Assembly (NCBI RefSeq): GCF_039652435.2
Contig: NZ_CP190246.1
Location: forward strand, 3,782,001-3,846,000
DNA: 64,000 nucleotides
DNA from: Niabella insulamsoli
GTDB lineage: Bacteria; Bacteroidota; Bacteroidia; Chitinophagales; Chitinophagaceae
Direction: 5' to 3'
This document shows positions 16,954 through 26,212 of this stretch, piece after piece. Every line of letters begins with the position of its first letter. Position 1 is the stretch's first letter. The notes under the pieces are model-generated. The model was not told the DNA's origin. It made no database searches and worked only from the letters and a program-made list of their open reading frames with translations. The translations under genes and the position numbers were made by a program.

Positions 16954-17051
16954 TATATCAGGTGTTTTGATAAAGATAACGAATGCCAAAAAAACGGATG
17001 TAAAAGCCTTCGTTCAAAACTTTACATCCGTTGTAAAAATAGTGGGGGTGA

Positions 17052-18578
17052 TTAATGTTTAAAATGCCTCATGCCCGTAAGTACCATCGCCAGATCATTT
17101 TCCTTGCAATATTCAATCGAGTCCTTATCGCGGATGGAGCCGCCGGGTTGTATAAATGCGGCTACGCCAGCTTTGTGAGCGATCTGCACACTGTCGTTGA
17201 AAGGGAAAAATGCATCGCTGGCCAGCACCGCACCTTTTAAGTCAAAACCAAATTGCTTTGCTTTTTCAATCGCATGCCGAACGGCGTCTACACGGCTGGT
17301 TTGCCCGGCGCCTTTGCCGACCAATTGTTTGGCTTTCACCAGCGCGATAGCATTTGATTTAAGATGCTTGCAAATGATGTTGGCAAATTCGAGGTCAGCA
17401 CGTTCCTCCGCTGTTGCCTCGCGGCCGCCCTCTTCTTTCCAATCGGTGTAAGAACCCTCATCTGTCGCCTGTTGCAACACTCCATTTAATACGGATTTAA
17501 ATTGCTTTTTAGCCTCGGGCAATGCTTTCAGTTGCAACAGAATCCTGTTCTTTTTAGACTTCAAAATATTTAAAGCTGCTTCATCAAACGCAGGCGCAAT
17601 CAATACTTCAAAGAAAATTTCGTTGATCGCATTCGCTGTTGCTTCGTCCACCGTTCCGTTGGTGATCAGCACGCCGCCAAATGCGCTTTCCGGATCGCCG
17701 GCCAAAGCCACTGTCCAGGCTGCTGCCGTAGCAGGCCGTGCGCCAACACCGCATACATTGGTGTGTTTTATCACCGCAAAAACCGTATCGGCGTCTTTCG
17801 GAAATTCCGCAATCAACTGAACGGCTGCATCTACATCCACCAAATTGTTATACGACAATTCTTTACCATTTAGTTTTTCAAACAATTTGTCGTAGTCACC
17901 GTAGAAAACGCCCTGCTGATGCGGGTTTTCGCCATATCGCATGATTTTGGGGTGCGTTTCGGAATGAGAGAAGTATTGTACGTCGTTGTTAGTGGTATTA
18001 AAATAATTCGCGATCGCCACGTCGTAATGCGCTACTATTTCAAAGGCTTTCGCCGCAAAAGATTTGCGTTGCTCTATCGATGTTGCCCCATTTTGAGCTT
18101 GTAATAAATCGGTGATGGCTGCGTAATCTTTTTTAGCAGCAACAACCAAAACATCTTTAAAATTTTTCGCTGCCGCCCGAATCATCGACGGCCCCCCGAT
18201 GTCGATTTTTTCGATGATTGCTTTCTCCTCCGACGTAGATGCGACCGTTTCTTCAAAAGGATACAGATCAACAATGACCAAATCAATTTCAGGAATTTTA
18301 TATTGCTGCATTTCCTGCACATCGCTTTCAAGGTCCCTTCTTCCCAAAATACCACCAAACACAGAAGGATGAAGCGTTTTCACCCGGCCACCGAGGATGG
18401 AAGGATAAGTCGTGAGGTTTTCAACCGGCACAACCGAGATGCCAAGATCTTCAATAAATTTTTGGGTGCCGCCTGTAGAATAAATGGTGATGCCCAGCCG
18501 GTCTAATTCTTTTACGATAGGCTCCAAACCGTCTTTATAAAAAACTGAAATGAGTGCTGATTGAATTTTTTTGTTCAT
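17052..18578 (-). CDS. purH: Bifunctional AICAR transformylase / IMP cyclohydrolase
   Basis: Catalyses the last two steps of de novo purine synthesis: formylation of AICAR by 10-formyl-THF, and ring closure to IMP. It has 508 residues, the normal length. The N-terminal MGS-like cyclohydrolase domain (about 1-145) shows ISVFYKDGLEPIVKEL, STGGTQKFI and GGRVKTLHPSVFGGIL. The C-terminal transformylase domain (about 170-508) shows RYGENPHQQGVFYG, IKHTNVCGVG, SDAFFPFNDSV and AFIQPGGSIRD. The start ATG at 18578 is 24 bases downstream of the racemase stop, so the two genes may be cotranscribed. No purine riboswitch-like element was recognised in that small gap. Confidence 0.98.
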   Translation of the reverse strand: MNKKIQSALISVFYKDGLEPIVKELDRLGITIYSTGGTQKFIEDLGISVVPVENLTTYPSILGGRVKTLHPSVFGGILGRRDLESDVQEMQQYKIPEIDLVIVDLYPFEETVASTSEEKAIIEKIDIGGPSMIRAAAKNFKDVLVVAAKKDYAAITDLLQAQNGATSIEQRKSFAAKAFEIVAHYDVAIANYFNTTNNDVQYFSHSETHPKIMRYGENPHQQGVFYGDYDKLFEKLNGKELSYNNLVDVDAAVQLIAEFPKDADTVFAVIKHTNVCGVGARPATAAAWTVALAGDPESAFGGVLITNGTVDEATANAINEIFFEVLIAPAFDEAALNILKSKKNRILLQLKALPEAKKQFKSVLNGVLQQATDEGSYTDWKEEGGREATAEERADLEFANIICKHLKSNAIALVKAKQLVGKGAGQTSRVDAVRHAIEKAKQFGFDLKGAVLASDAFFPFNDSVQIAHKAGVAAFIQPGGSIRDKDSIEYCKENDLAMVLTGMRHFKH

Positions 18579-18602
18579 GATAGAGATATGATAAAGATTG
18601 AT

Positions 18603-19292
18603 TTAACTTAAAGCAAATGTTACGGCCGCATCCGAATGAATTTTCGTGGTATCAAAAGCTGGTACGGAAAGGTGTTGCTGCTGAATAAGCAAAGGAATTT
18701 CAGTACAACCCAATACCACCCCTTCCGCTCCGTTGGCCACTAACTGATCAATGATTTGAAGCAATGAGGCCCTCGTTTCCTCCTTTACAATTCCTTTATA
18801 AAGTTCGGCCTCGAGCTTTTCGGCAATATAGGCTCTTCCAGCTTCATCAGGAACCACGGTTTCAATCCCTTGTTCGGCAAGTTTGTTTTTAAAAAAATCC
18901 TGCTCCATGGTGAACCGCGTGCCCAACAACGCCACTTTTTTCAATTCTTGCGCTTTAATAACTGCCGCCGTTGCTTCCGCCACATGGATAAGCGGCACCT
19001 GGATGTGGGTGGCGATTCTTTCTGCCAATAAATGCATCGTGTTGGCGCAGAGTAAAATACCTGCTGCACCTGCCTTTTGTAAACTATCGCAGGCCTCGCT
19101 GAGCAATTGAAAAGTGGCGTCCCAGTCGCCTTTCGTATTATTATCGTGAATCTGCTGGAAATTAACAGAATAGATCAGGCATTCCGCGTAGTTGAGGCCG
19201 CCAAGCTTGCGATTGACGCCTTCATTAATATACCTGTAATAATCTGTCGTGGAAACCCAACTAATGCCTCCGACTAAACCCAGCTTTTTCAT
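18603..19292 (-). CDS. Aspartate/glutamate racemase family protein
   Basis: Cofactor-independent amino-acid racemase family member of 229 residues. Visible features are the N-terminal LGLVGGISWVSTTDYY, the first catalytic Cys in GILLCANTMHLL and the second in GVVLGCTEIPLL. The two-cysteine pair is intact, so the protein is probably active, with aspartate as the likeliest substrate by similarity; glutamate or another amino acid cannot be excluded. The ATG at 19292 is chosen because a full-consensus promoter ends 27 bases upstream of it and the ten extra upstream residues are not family-like. The promoter lies inside the 3' end of comEC, so transcription can start independently of comEC. Confidence 0.93.
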   Translation of the reverse strand: MKKLGLVGGISWVSTTDYYRYINEGVNRKLGGLNYAECLIYSVNFQQIHDNNTKGDWDATFQLLSEACDSLQKAGAAGILLCANTMHLLAERIATHIQVPLIHVAEATAAVIKAQELKKVALLGTRFTMEQDFFKNKLAEQGIETVVPDEAGRAYIAEKLEAELYKGIVKEETRASLLQIIDQLVANGAEGVVLGCTEIPLLIQQQHLSVPAFDTTKIHSDAAVTFALS

Positions 19293-19319
19293 GCGAAATG
19301 TATGGTTTTGAACGCGGGG

Positions 19320-19350
19320 CAAATGTACGCTAATGCAGGCTCATTACAAA
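19320..19350 (-). promoter_or_regulatory. Promoter of racemase-purH, partly inside comEC
   Basis: TTTG (19347-19350), 19 bases, then TACATTTG (19320-19327) on the minus strand. The element overlaps the last codons of comEC, whose stop is at 19330. Confidence 0.7.
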
Positions 19351-21405
19351 AGCCCCCTGCGTAGCCACATCATGGCAGGGAATTTTAAGGTCAGCGCAGT
19401 CCTTTTTCCAGTAGTTCGCTTTCCAGGCCGGAACGGAGGCATCGATAACAATGATGCCCGGCAAAATATGTTTAGCCAGATTCGAAATATAAATGCGCGG
19501 GTTGCCGGATAAGATTATCAAATCGGCTTGAACAGGCCGCTCCTGTGGTACGGCCACAAACGCAGTATCGACCCAAACGATCTTTTTTTTATAGAATTGA
19601 ATGAAATGCTTCTTTTTTATGACGCCTGCAAGCCGGCGGGCAGGGCTTACGCGATGCATGACACGCGAGGGCGCTAGTATAAAATTATATAAAGATGGAT
19701 CTTGCAAAAGACTTTCATCACCAAAGAATTGCACGCGCCTTCCGGCTATAAAATCGATGGCGGTGGATCGGCCAGCATTGTAAATGACGAGTTTTTGCTG
19801 ATGCGCGGCCTCGAAAAAAGAATAGCTTCTAAATAATAAAAACAGGACGAGGCTGGCGCCGGCCATCCAAAGCCCAGCGTGAAGTTTTCGCATCAGCCAG
19901 GCTGCAAGCCCCGCCATAATTATGAAGAGCAAAATCACCTGCACTACATTCACTGAAATACCAGCCCATAAAGCCATAGGAAATCTTTCTACACTTTCGA
20001 TAAAGGAATTGAGCCACCAAATGACGGCTTCCAAAATATCGCCCCAAACAGCAGCACAGGCCTTTAACGGTGAAAGCAAAACGAGAATCAGCGTGCCCAC
20101 CAATACTGCCGTTGAAGCCGGCACCACTACTAAATTATTCAGCAGAAAATAAACAGGAAACTGGTGAAAATAGTAAATACAAAGCGGCGTGGTGATGATT
20201 TGCGCGGCAATACTCACAGCCGTGAGCTTCCACACTTCGTTGAGCATGGCGTTCTTTATAAACAACAAATCATAAATTGGCTTGTAAAAAACGACAATGC
20301 TTAACACCGCAGCATAAGACAATTGAAATCCAACATCCCACAATGAAAAAGGATTATAACAAAGCTGACAAAAAGCTGCGGCACCCAGTATATTGTAGAT
20401 GGATGCGTTCCGGCTTATTTGCTTGCCAAGCGTTATAAAAGTAAACATTACCGCCGCCCTTACGATAGAAGCCTGCGCGCCGGCCAGTAATGCAAAGGTC
20501 CACAAAATGAGGAGCACCAGAAATGCATGCAGCCATCTTGTTTTCTTTTGCGCCAGCAAAGGACGCAATAGCAGGTTGATGATAAAATACAAATAAGTGA
20601 GATGCATACCCGACACCGCTATTACATGGACGACGCCCGTGTTAGTGTAGGATTGCAGCAGGTTTTTGTCGAGGTCATCTTTATAGCCGATCAGCATTGC
20701 TTCCGCAAGCCCCTGTTCTTTTTGTCGGGAAATATTCGCCTGAATGGCGGCCAGCACATACCGCTGAATCCGCAGCAAGATGCGTTTATAAGCCGGCAAG
20801 TCATTGCCTGATAACTGTTTGTAATCCGCTGCCGTTAAATAAACCTGGTGTGTGATCCCATTAAAAAGGGCATACCGTTTATAATCAAACCCGCCGGGAT
20901 TGCCGGCATTGCGGATTTCCTGCAATTTTTTCCTAAAAAGTAACCGGTCGCCTGCTTTGAGGCGGGCATTAAGGCTGTCCTTTTTGAAATAAATAATTAT
21001 CGACCCACGCACAACCTGCTTTTGGCTGCCGCTTGTCCTATATTCCAGCGATGCTTCTGCTTTGTAAGACCGCTGCTTGCGGATCAACGGCTCTTTTAAA
21101 GAAACGAGCAGGGTTTGATCCTGATCACCCGCATACCCTACCCAATGCGGATCATGGCGGATATCCTTCAGCCAAACCAATAACATGCCCAAAGCGCCCA
21201 TGGCGGCAAGGATGGCAACACCCTGCCATTGGCTATGCTTCAATCTAAAAAAGTGGCCGCTACCTTGTATAAAAAACAGGAGGGCAACCGCCATTGTTAA
21301 AAGCGTTATACTGACACTAACAGGCAACCTTCCATACCATTGTATGAGAATTCCGGCGGTTAGCGGCACCAGGAGTTTTATGACGGGGTTAGGTTTTAAA
21401 AACAT
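19330..21405 (-). CDS. comEC: ComEC/Rec2 family DNA-uptake channel protein
   Basis: Polytopic inner-membrane protein of 691 residues. It has the expected order: N-terminal DUF4131-type region with an OB-like extracytoplasmic domain (about 100-190), the competence domain with about eight helices (about 235-510, including HVIAVSGMHLTYLYF and RAAVMFTFITLGKQ), then a C-terminal soluble region of about 150 residues. In many homologues that last region is a metallo-beta-lactamase domain with HxHxDH; here no such motif is visible and the region looks degenerate. The family transports single-stranded DNA during natural transformation. Start ATG at 21405 (MFLKPNPVIKLLVP). No other competence genes are adjacent. 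Confidence 0.94.
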   Translation of the reverse strand: MFLKPNPVIKLLVPLTAGILIQWYGRLPVSVSITLLTMAVALLFFIQGSGHFFRLKHSQWQGVAILAAMGALGMLLVWLKDIRHDPHWVGYAGDQDQTLLVSLKEPLIRKQRSYKAEASLEYRTSGSQKQVVRGSIIIYFKKDSLNARLKAGDRLLFRKKLQEIRNAGNPGGFDYKRYALFNGITHQVYLTAADYKQLSGNDLPAYKRILLRIQRYVLAAIQANISRQKEQGLAEAMLIGYKDDLDKNLLQSYTNTGVVHVIAVSGMHLTYLYFIINLLLRPLLAQKKTRWLHAFLVLLILWTFALLAGAQASIVRAAVMFTFITLGKQISRNASIYNILGAAAFCQLCYNPFSLWDVGFQLSYAAVLSIVVFYKPIYDLLFIKNAMLNEVWKLTAVSIAAQIITTPLCIYYFHQFPVYFLLNNLVVVPASTAVLVGTLILVLLSPLKACAAVWGDILEAVIWWLNSFIESVERFPMALWAGISVNVVQVILLFIIMAGLAAWLMRKLHAGLWMAGASLVLFLLFRSYSFFEAAHQQKLVIYNAGRSTAIDFIAGRRVQFFGDESLLQDPSLYNFILAPSRVMHRVSPARRLAGVIKKKHFIQFYKKKIVWVDTAFVAVPQERPVQADLIILSGNPRIYISNLAKHILPGIIVIDASVPAWKANYWKKDCADLKIPCHDVATQGAFVMSLH

Positions 21406-21490
21406 AAGCAGCCTATACCCAGTTCGTTTTGGAGATTTTCTTAGGTTATAGTGCTACTAAGTTAGGGAAGAAAACAGGTTTGATCAAGCC

Positions 21491-21784
21491 TTACGCCTTA
21501 AAATCCAACCCTTCTTCTTTTAAAGCAGTGCGCAAAACCGGTATCGCAGTTTTACCAATGCCATGAAGCGCGAGGATCTGCTTCTCGGCGTAGGTGGCCA
21601 GCTTTTTTAATGAGAGAATTTTTTCAGATTCCAGCGCCCGCCGGGCTGGCGCGCTGAGTTTCGATAAGAAAGCCGCTGCCGGCTGTCTTTCCTGTTCGCA
21701 AACAGGACAAATAGGACAATCGCTACTTTTATAGTAACGATGTCCATTGGGGCAGGTTCTTAAAGTTTTAGTACCGCGTATCAT
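21491..21784 (-). CDS. Small zinc-ribbon/helix-hairpin protein resembling RNA polymerase alpha C-terminal domain
   Basis: Cytoplasmic protein of 97 residues. The N-terminus has CPNGH followed by CPICPVC, a likely zinc ribbon. The C-terminal 60 residues (LSAPARRALESEKILSLKKL, then ILALHGIGKTAIPVLRTALKEEGL) resemble the helix-hairpin-helix fold of the RNA polymerase alpha C-terminal domain, and such proteins are annotated under that name. The start overlaps the end of the DoxX-like gene by 17 bases, so translation is probably coupled. It is the third gene of a SRPBCC - DoxX - this gene unit. Its function is unknown; binding to nucleic acid or polymerase is an inference. Confidence 0.85.
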   Translation of the reverse strand: MIRGTKTLRTCPNGHRYYKSSDCPICPVCEQERQPAAAFLSKLSAPARRALESEKILSLKKLATYAEKQILALHGIGKTAIPVLRTALKEEGLDFKA

Positions 21785-22151
21785 TTTTCAGGGCGTATAT
21801 TTTTTTATAGCAAGAATAAGATACCAACAAAATGGCCAGAAAGATCAGCGGCATAAAAGTTTGAAAATTACCGACACCGTCGATGACACCGTGAGAAACC
21901 GCCGCCGATATAAAGGTAAACGCAAACCCTGCATAAGCCCAGTCTTTGATCCAATGAGCGAAAGGAATAATTAGTATAACCGAACCGACGATCTTGAATG
22001 CTACCAGTAAATTTCCGAAATAGACAGGATACGATAAATGCGCCAGCCCTTCTTTGGCAAGTTCGCTTTGAGAATAAAGCGCCGGCATGACGCCTTCCCA
22101 TAAAACGATAATTACGGTGGTAATCCAATATATAATTTTTGTGGCTTTCAT
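21768..22151 (-). CDS. DoxX-like membrane protein
   Basis: Inner-membrane protein of 127 residues with four hydrophobic helices (about 5-20, 45-65, 70-90 and 98-115), matching the DoxX/DoxX-like family. The motif GVMPALYSQ and the second-helix stretch AFKIVGSVILIIPF are typical. The open frame extends 44 codons further upstream, but that part overlaps the gap after the SRPBCC gene and lacks family resemblance, so the ATG at 22151 is chosen. It lies 40 bases downstream of the SRPBCC gene and overlaps the next gene. DoxX-like genes often accompany SRPBCC genes, but no reaction has been assigned to the pair. Confidence 0.88.
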   Translation of the reverse strand: MKATKIIYWITTVIIVLWEGVMPALYSQSELAKEGLAHLSYPVYFGNLLVAFKIVGSVILIIPFAHWIKDWAYAGFAFTFISAAVSHGVIDGVGNFQTFMPLIFLAILLVSYSCYKKIYALKNDTRY

Positions 22152-22191
22152 TGTTTGAAGTTTTAGAGGTAATGAAATGATGAGCGCTTGT

Positions 22192-22617
22192 TTATGCCGC
22201 CTCTGCATATTTTTTGAAGTTGTCCAGAATCGCCTGCCAGCCTTGTTGCTGCAGCTCAAGTGAGTTTTGGCTTTCGGCTTCAAAATGTTCTTCTATCTGC
22301 GTGTTACCGTCGGCGATTTTGGTGAAATGCACTTTTACTTTTCGCCCGTCATCCAGAGTAAATTCCAGATACCTGGCTTCATCAACCTGATCAAAAATGC
22401 CGGCATAATCGAAACCAAAGCTACCATCCTTTGCCTCCATCCGATAAGAGAAACGGCCGCCCGGCTTTAGTTCGTGCACCGCACTCGGAGCATGCCAGTC
22501 AGGAGAAGCGCTATTCCAATTTTGAATATCGGCAGGAGTTGTCCAAAGCTTCCACACTTTGTTTACCGGCGCATGAACGGTCGCTGTTACTTTGAGTGTT
22601 GTAGATTTTGCGTTCAT
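22192..22617 (-). CDS. SRPBCC (AHSA1-like) family protein
   Basis: Soluble protein of 141 residues with the START/Bet v1-like fold of the AHSA1 (activator of Hsp90 ATPase-like) branch. It starts TLKVTATVHAPVNKVWKLWTTPADIQNWN and ends WQAILDNFKKYAEA, both classic for the family. It is expected to bind a hydrophobic ligand; the ligand is unknown. It heads a three-gene unit with the DoxX-like and RpoA-CTD-like genes and has a full-consensus promoter ending 21 bases before the ATG. Confidence 0.93.
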   Translation of the reverse strand: MNAKSTTLKVTATVHAPVNKVWKLWTTPADIQNWNSASPDWHAPSAVHELKPGGRFSYRMEAKDGSFGFDYAGIFDQVDEARYLEFTLDDGRKVKVHFTKIADGNTQIEEHFEAESQNSLELQQQGWQAILDNFKKYAEAA

Positions 22618-22638
22618 AATAATTTGATTTTATTAATG

Positions 22639-22669
22639 CAAACATACTTCCGCTTTTATCACATTCAAA
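22639..22669 (-). promoter_or_regulatory. Promoter of the SRPBCC-DoxX-RpoA-CTD-like operon
   Basis: TTTG (22666-22669), a 19-base spacer and TATGTTTG (22639-22646) on the minus strand: a full consensus match 21 bases before the ATG. Confidence 0.72.
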
Positions 22670-22718
22670 TACACAATGACGACTATTTACAGGCAATTTG
22701 CGACAGGCCTGGTTTTGA

Positions 22719-23363
22719 TCAGTCGGCTCTTACAAAAGGGTTATTATTTTTTTCATAGCCAATGCTGGTGCCGCCGCCATGGCCCGAATAGACCTTTGTT
22801 TCATCGGGCAACACATATAATTGTGTTCTGATGGAACGCTCAAGCTGATCGTAATTACCGCCGGGCAGGTCGGTGCGGCCAATGCTGCCGGCGAATAAAA
22901 CATCGCCGCTAATCACATACCCATCTTCCTGGTTATAAAAACTAACGCTTCCCGGAGAGTGGCCTGGCGTAAACAGAATAGCCAGTTCCTCATCGCCAAT
23001 GCGGATGGTTTCGCCGGGAATCAACAACTTCATGTCGCCGGCATAGTTTTCGAAAGGAAGATTGTACATTTCTGCGGAGCGGGGCGCAAAACTCAAAACC
23101 ATTTTTTCTGCTTCATGCAAATAAAGCGGTAGTTGCCAGGTCTCGCTGACAAACTTGTTTCCAAACACATGATCCAGATGGCAGTGCGTGTTCAAAAGAA
23201 GTACCGGCCGAAGTTTCCTCGACTCAATAAATTGCTTTAACTGCTGTCTTTCTTCTTCAAAGTAGCAACCGGGGTCGATGATGCAACAATCGCCATTGTC
23301 GCTATAAAGTATATAGGTATTTTCCTGGATCGGATTAAAAGTAAATTTCTGTACTGCTAACAT
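22719..23363 (-). CDS. MBL-fold metallo-hydrolase (glyoxalase II-like)
   Basis: Cytoplasmic hydrolase of 214 residues. It contains the dinuclear metal site motif THCHLDH, the later Asp in VISGDVLFAGSIGRTD, the His in LFTPGHSPGS and the terminal YSGHGGGTSIGYEK. This is the compact hydroxyacylglutathione-hydrolase-like branch, which hydrolyses thioesters or acts on persulfides. The exact substrate is uncertain because the C-terminal glutathione-binding domain of true GloB is missing. Start ATG 23363 (MLAVQKFTFNPIQENTYIL). It is divergent from the DUF5686 gene. Confidence 0.94.
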   Translation of the reverse strand: MLAVQKFTFNPIQENTYILYSDNGDCCIIDPGCYFEEERQQLKQFIESRKLRPVLLLNTHCHLDHVFGNKFVSETWQLPLYLHEAEKMVLSFAPRSAEMYNLPFENYAGDMKLLIPGETIRIGDEELAILFTPGHSPGSVSFYNQEDGYVISGDVLFAGSIGRTDLPGGNYDQLERSIRTQLYVLPDETKVYSGHGGGTSIGYEKNNNPFVRAD

Positions 23364-23536
23364 GGAAACTATTTTTTTTAAAAAGCGGGTGGCGAAATTT
23401 GTCCGTATTTATTGACCAACCATAAAAAAGGACAACCATTAGCTCACACCGCTTAGATTTGCTTTTGCAAAAGTAGCTGTTGCTGACAAAACATCTTATG
23501 AAACACAATCTCAAAACAATCGTAGATTTGCACCTG

Positions 23537-26005
23537 ATGAAATTTACCCTTAAGTTTTTAATCCTGTGCTGTTGCCTTTTAGGGCCGGGCGCTATTTTCT
23601 CACAAAAAACAATCAGGGGTTTGGTAAAAGATGCGCACAGCGAAGACCTCATTCCTTTTGCATCTGTAACTTTTAAGAATACCAATATCGGGGCGATCAC
23701 TGATTCCCTGGGTCAATTTTCTTTTTCGATAAATGACTGGCCTTCCGACACACTACTAATCACCTATGTGGGCTATGAGGCTTTTTATCTTCCGATCGAC
23801 ATAAAAAAGGAAGTACTGGATGTGACCATATCGCTGGAGCGCGCGATGGGCGATGTAGTCATTGTAAGATCAAAAATTGACAAAGGCCTTTGGCTGTGGA
23901 AAAAACTGGTAGAACATAAACCCGAAAACAACCGGTATAAATTCGACAATTTCTCCTACGAACTTTATAACAAACTTGAAATAGATTTAAAGAATTTTCA
24001 GACGCTGCAAAAAATTGCAAAGTTCAAGCCACTGCGTCCGATCAACGATCTCATTAATCAAAACATCGATACCTCGGAAGGTATCAAGATCCTGCCGGCC
24101 TACCTTACCGAAGCCATCAGTAATTATTATTACCAAAAAAAACCCCTGAAACGACGAGAGGAAATTTTTGCAGCCAATACCAACGGCGTTAAAAACGAAA
24201 GCATGGTTAAGTTTCTGGGCGGCATGGACCAGGTGATTAATGTTTATAATAATTTCATCAATGTTTTTAATAAAGAATTTGTAAGCCCTGCCAGCGAAAA
24301 TGGCGATTTCTATTATAAATACACTGTTAGCGATACGCAATATATTTCCGGCGAGCGCTATTATCATCTGCTGTTCAGGCCGCGACGCAAGGGGATGAAT
24401 ACTTTCGAAGGCGACTGCTGGATTCATTTTGGCAGTTATGCCATACAAAAAATGACGCTTGCGCTGGGCAAAGATGCGGACATTAATTTCATGGACCGGT
24501 TTAGCTATATCCAGGAGTTTAAGCGGCTGGCCGACAGCAACTGGTTTGTAAGCCGGGAAAAGCTTGTGGTTGACGTAGCGCCGGTGGGCAACAAAACGCC
24601 CGGGTTGATTGGAAGAAAAACCAGTACCTATCGCAACATTGTCGTCAACGACACGTCGGTGGTCAACAGGCTGAAGCTCAACAAGGAGCTGGAGGAAATT
24701 GTAACCGCCCCCAACGCACAGCAAAAAGATAAAACCTATTGGGAAACCGCGCGGCACGAAGAGCTATCGCGGTCGGAGCAGAATATTGTGAAAATGATCG
24801 ACACTATTCTCACCACACCGGTTTATCAAAAGCTTACCAAACAGTTGGAATTTATAGGCACCGGTTATTTTAATGTCGGCAACGTGCAGTTTGGCTCGGC
24901 TTACAATTGGTTTTCGGGCAATGCCTGGGAAGGCTTCAGGATGAGATTTGACGTGGGCAGCAATAAACATTTTAATAAAAAGTTTTTGTACCATAGCTAT
25001 CTCGCTTACGGATTTAAAGATCAAAAGGTAAAGGGCATGGGTGAGCTTTTCTATCTGCCCAAAAAAGATCCGCGTCAATATTGGTCGCTGTCTTACAAAA
25101 ATGATCTTGATTTTGGCCAACGATATTATGGCGAAATTTCATCAGACAATATATTCTCCTTTGCAGTGCGCAAGCCGGGTGTGGCCATGAAATTTATCAA
25201 CCTGGAAGAAACGAACTTTGAATTTTTCAATGAGCTGCGCAATGGCTTTTCCGTTAAGCTGGCGGCAAGCAATAAGACCTACACTCCTTTGGCTAATCTT
25301 TTACCAGCGACTATGATTGAGGAAGGGCTTGGTAAATTGAGCTCCACCGAATTTTCAGTCAGGCTGCGTTTTGCTTTTCTCGAAAAATTTATAGAATCGA
25401 CTTTTTACAGAGCGAGCCTGGGCAGCCCTTATCCGATTGTAGAAGCTACGTACACCAAAGCGGTACCCGGTATTTTAAACAGCCGCTATCATTATTCGAA
25501 ACTTTTAGGCTCCGTATCTGATTATATCAAAACGCCGCCTTTTGGAGTAATCAATTATCAGTTATATGCCGGCCGCACATTTGGTTCGGCGCCTTATATG
25601 TTTCTGGATGTGGCGCCTGGTAACGAAATGTATTACTATAACAAATATGCATTTAACACCATGTTGCGCTATCAATATATCCACGATCGTTTTGCGGGAA
25701 TTAACTACGAGCATAACATCGGCAACGGTATTTTCAAAATATTGCCGCGCTTAAAGTTCAGACAGTTTTATACCGTCAAAGCGTTGTGGGGTTCTATCAG
25801 CGAAGCCAACAAGCAACTTAATTTTAAAGAGGGAAGTAATTTTCTTTCGTTAGATGGAAAGACTTACCTGGAGCTGGGAACCGGCGTGGATAATATTTTG
25901 CGCGTATTACGTGTGGATTTTATCTGGCGCGTGCTTCCTGATCAGCAGCCCACCCCTACCATGAAAAATTTTGGAGTTTTTGGAAGCTTGCGTTTCAACT
26001 TTTAA
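23537..26005 (+). CDS. DUF5686 outer-membrane protein with carboxypeptidase-like N-terminal domain
   Basis: Predicted outer-membrane protein of 822 residues. After a signal peptide (MKFTLKFLILCCC...GAIFSQ) comes a carboxypeptidase-regulatory-like beta-sandwich (about 22-110: IRGLVKDAHSEDLIPFASVTFKNTNIGAITDSLGQFSF), then the long DUF5686 region, which is rich in alternating aromatic and polar strands in its C-terminal half and ends in the aromatic GSLRFNF as outer-membrane barrels do. The ATG at 23537 is chosen because it begins the signal peptide; upstream in-frame starts do not. A TAGATTTG element (23523-23530) sits 7 bases before this ATG. Family function is unknown, perhaps ligand uptake or adhesion. 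Confidence 0.92.
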   Translation: MKFTLKFLILCCCLLGPGAIFSQKTIRGLVKDAHSEDLIPFASVTFKNTNIGAITDSLGQFSFSINDWPSDTLLITYVGYEAFYLPIDIKKEVLDVTISLERAMGDVVIVRSKIDKGLWLWKKLVEHKPENNRYKFDNFSYELYNKLEIDLKNFQTLQKIAKFKPLRPINDLINQNIDTSEGIKILPAYLTEAISNYYYQKKPLKRREEIFAANTNGVKNESMVKFLGGMDQVINVYNNFINVFNKEFVSPASENGDFYYKYTVSDTQYISGERYYHLLFRPRRKGMNTFEGDCWIHFGSYAIQKMTLALGKDADINFMDRFSYIQEFKRLADSNWFVSREKLVVDVAPVGNKTPGLIGRKTSTYRNIVVNDTSVVNRLKLNKELEEIVTAPNAQQKDKTYWETARHEELSRSEQNIVKMIDTILTTPVYQKLTKQLEFIGTGYFNVGNVQFGSAYNWFSGNAWEGFRMRFDVGSNKHFNKKFLYHSYLAYGFKDQKVKGMGELFYLPKKDPRQYWSLSYKNDLDFGQRYYGEISSDNIFSFAVRKPGVAMKFINLEETNFEFFNELRNGFSVKLAASNKTYTPLANLLPATMIEEGLGKLSSTEFSVRLRFAFLEKFIESTFYRASLGSPYPIVEATYTKAVPGILNSRYHYSKLLGSVSDYIKTPPFGVINYQLYAGRTFGSAPYMFLDVAPGNEMYYYNKYAFNTMLRYQYIHDRFAGINYEHNIGNGIFKILPRLKFRQFYTVKALWGSISEANKQLNFKEGSNFLSLDGKTYLELGTGVDNILRVLRVDFIWRVLPDQQPTPTMKNFGVFGSLRFNF

Positions 26006-26212
26006 TGACTAATACCTTTCGGCTCAGCAACACCCCCCGGGCCGACCTTTCCTTTATCGCCTTTATATTGAAGCCAAAAACTAAGCGCGGCGATAGGACA
26101 GGCCCCATAGCCTAGAACATTTACAAAGTTCATTGATTAAATTTGAACGAAATTAGCGCTATTTTACAGCCTTCAAACCTCACGTAGATTTCTTGTTAAG
26201 CAGGCAACTTAT

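Noticed and set aside
21784..22283. Longer DoxX-like protein starting at 22283
   Set aside because: The extra 44 residues overlap the SRPBCC gene end and lack family resemblance; ATG at 22151 is better.
23987..24757. 256-residue open frame antisense to the DUF5686 gene
   Set aside because: Shadow of the coding strand with no start context, promoter or recognisable domain.
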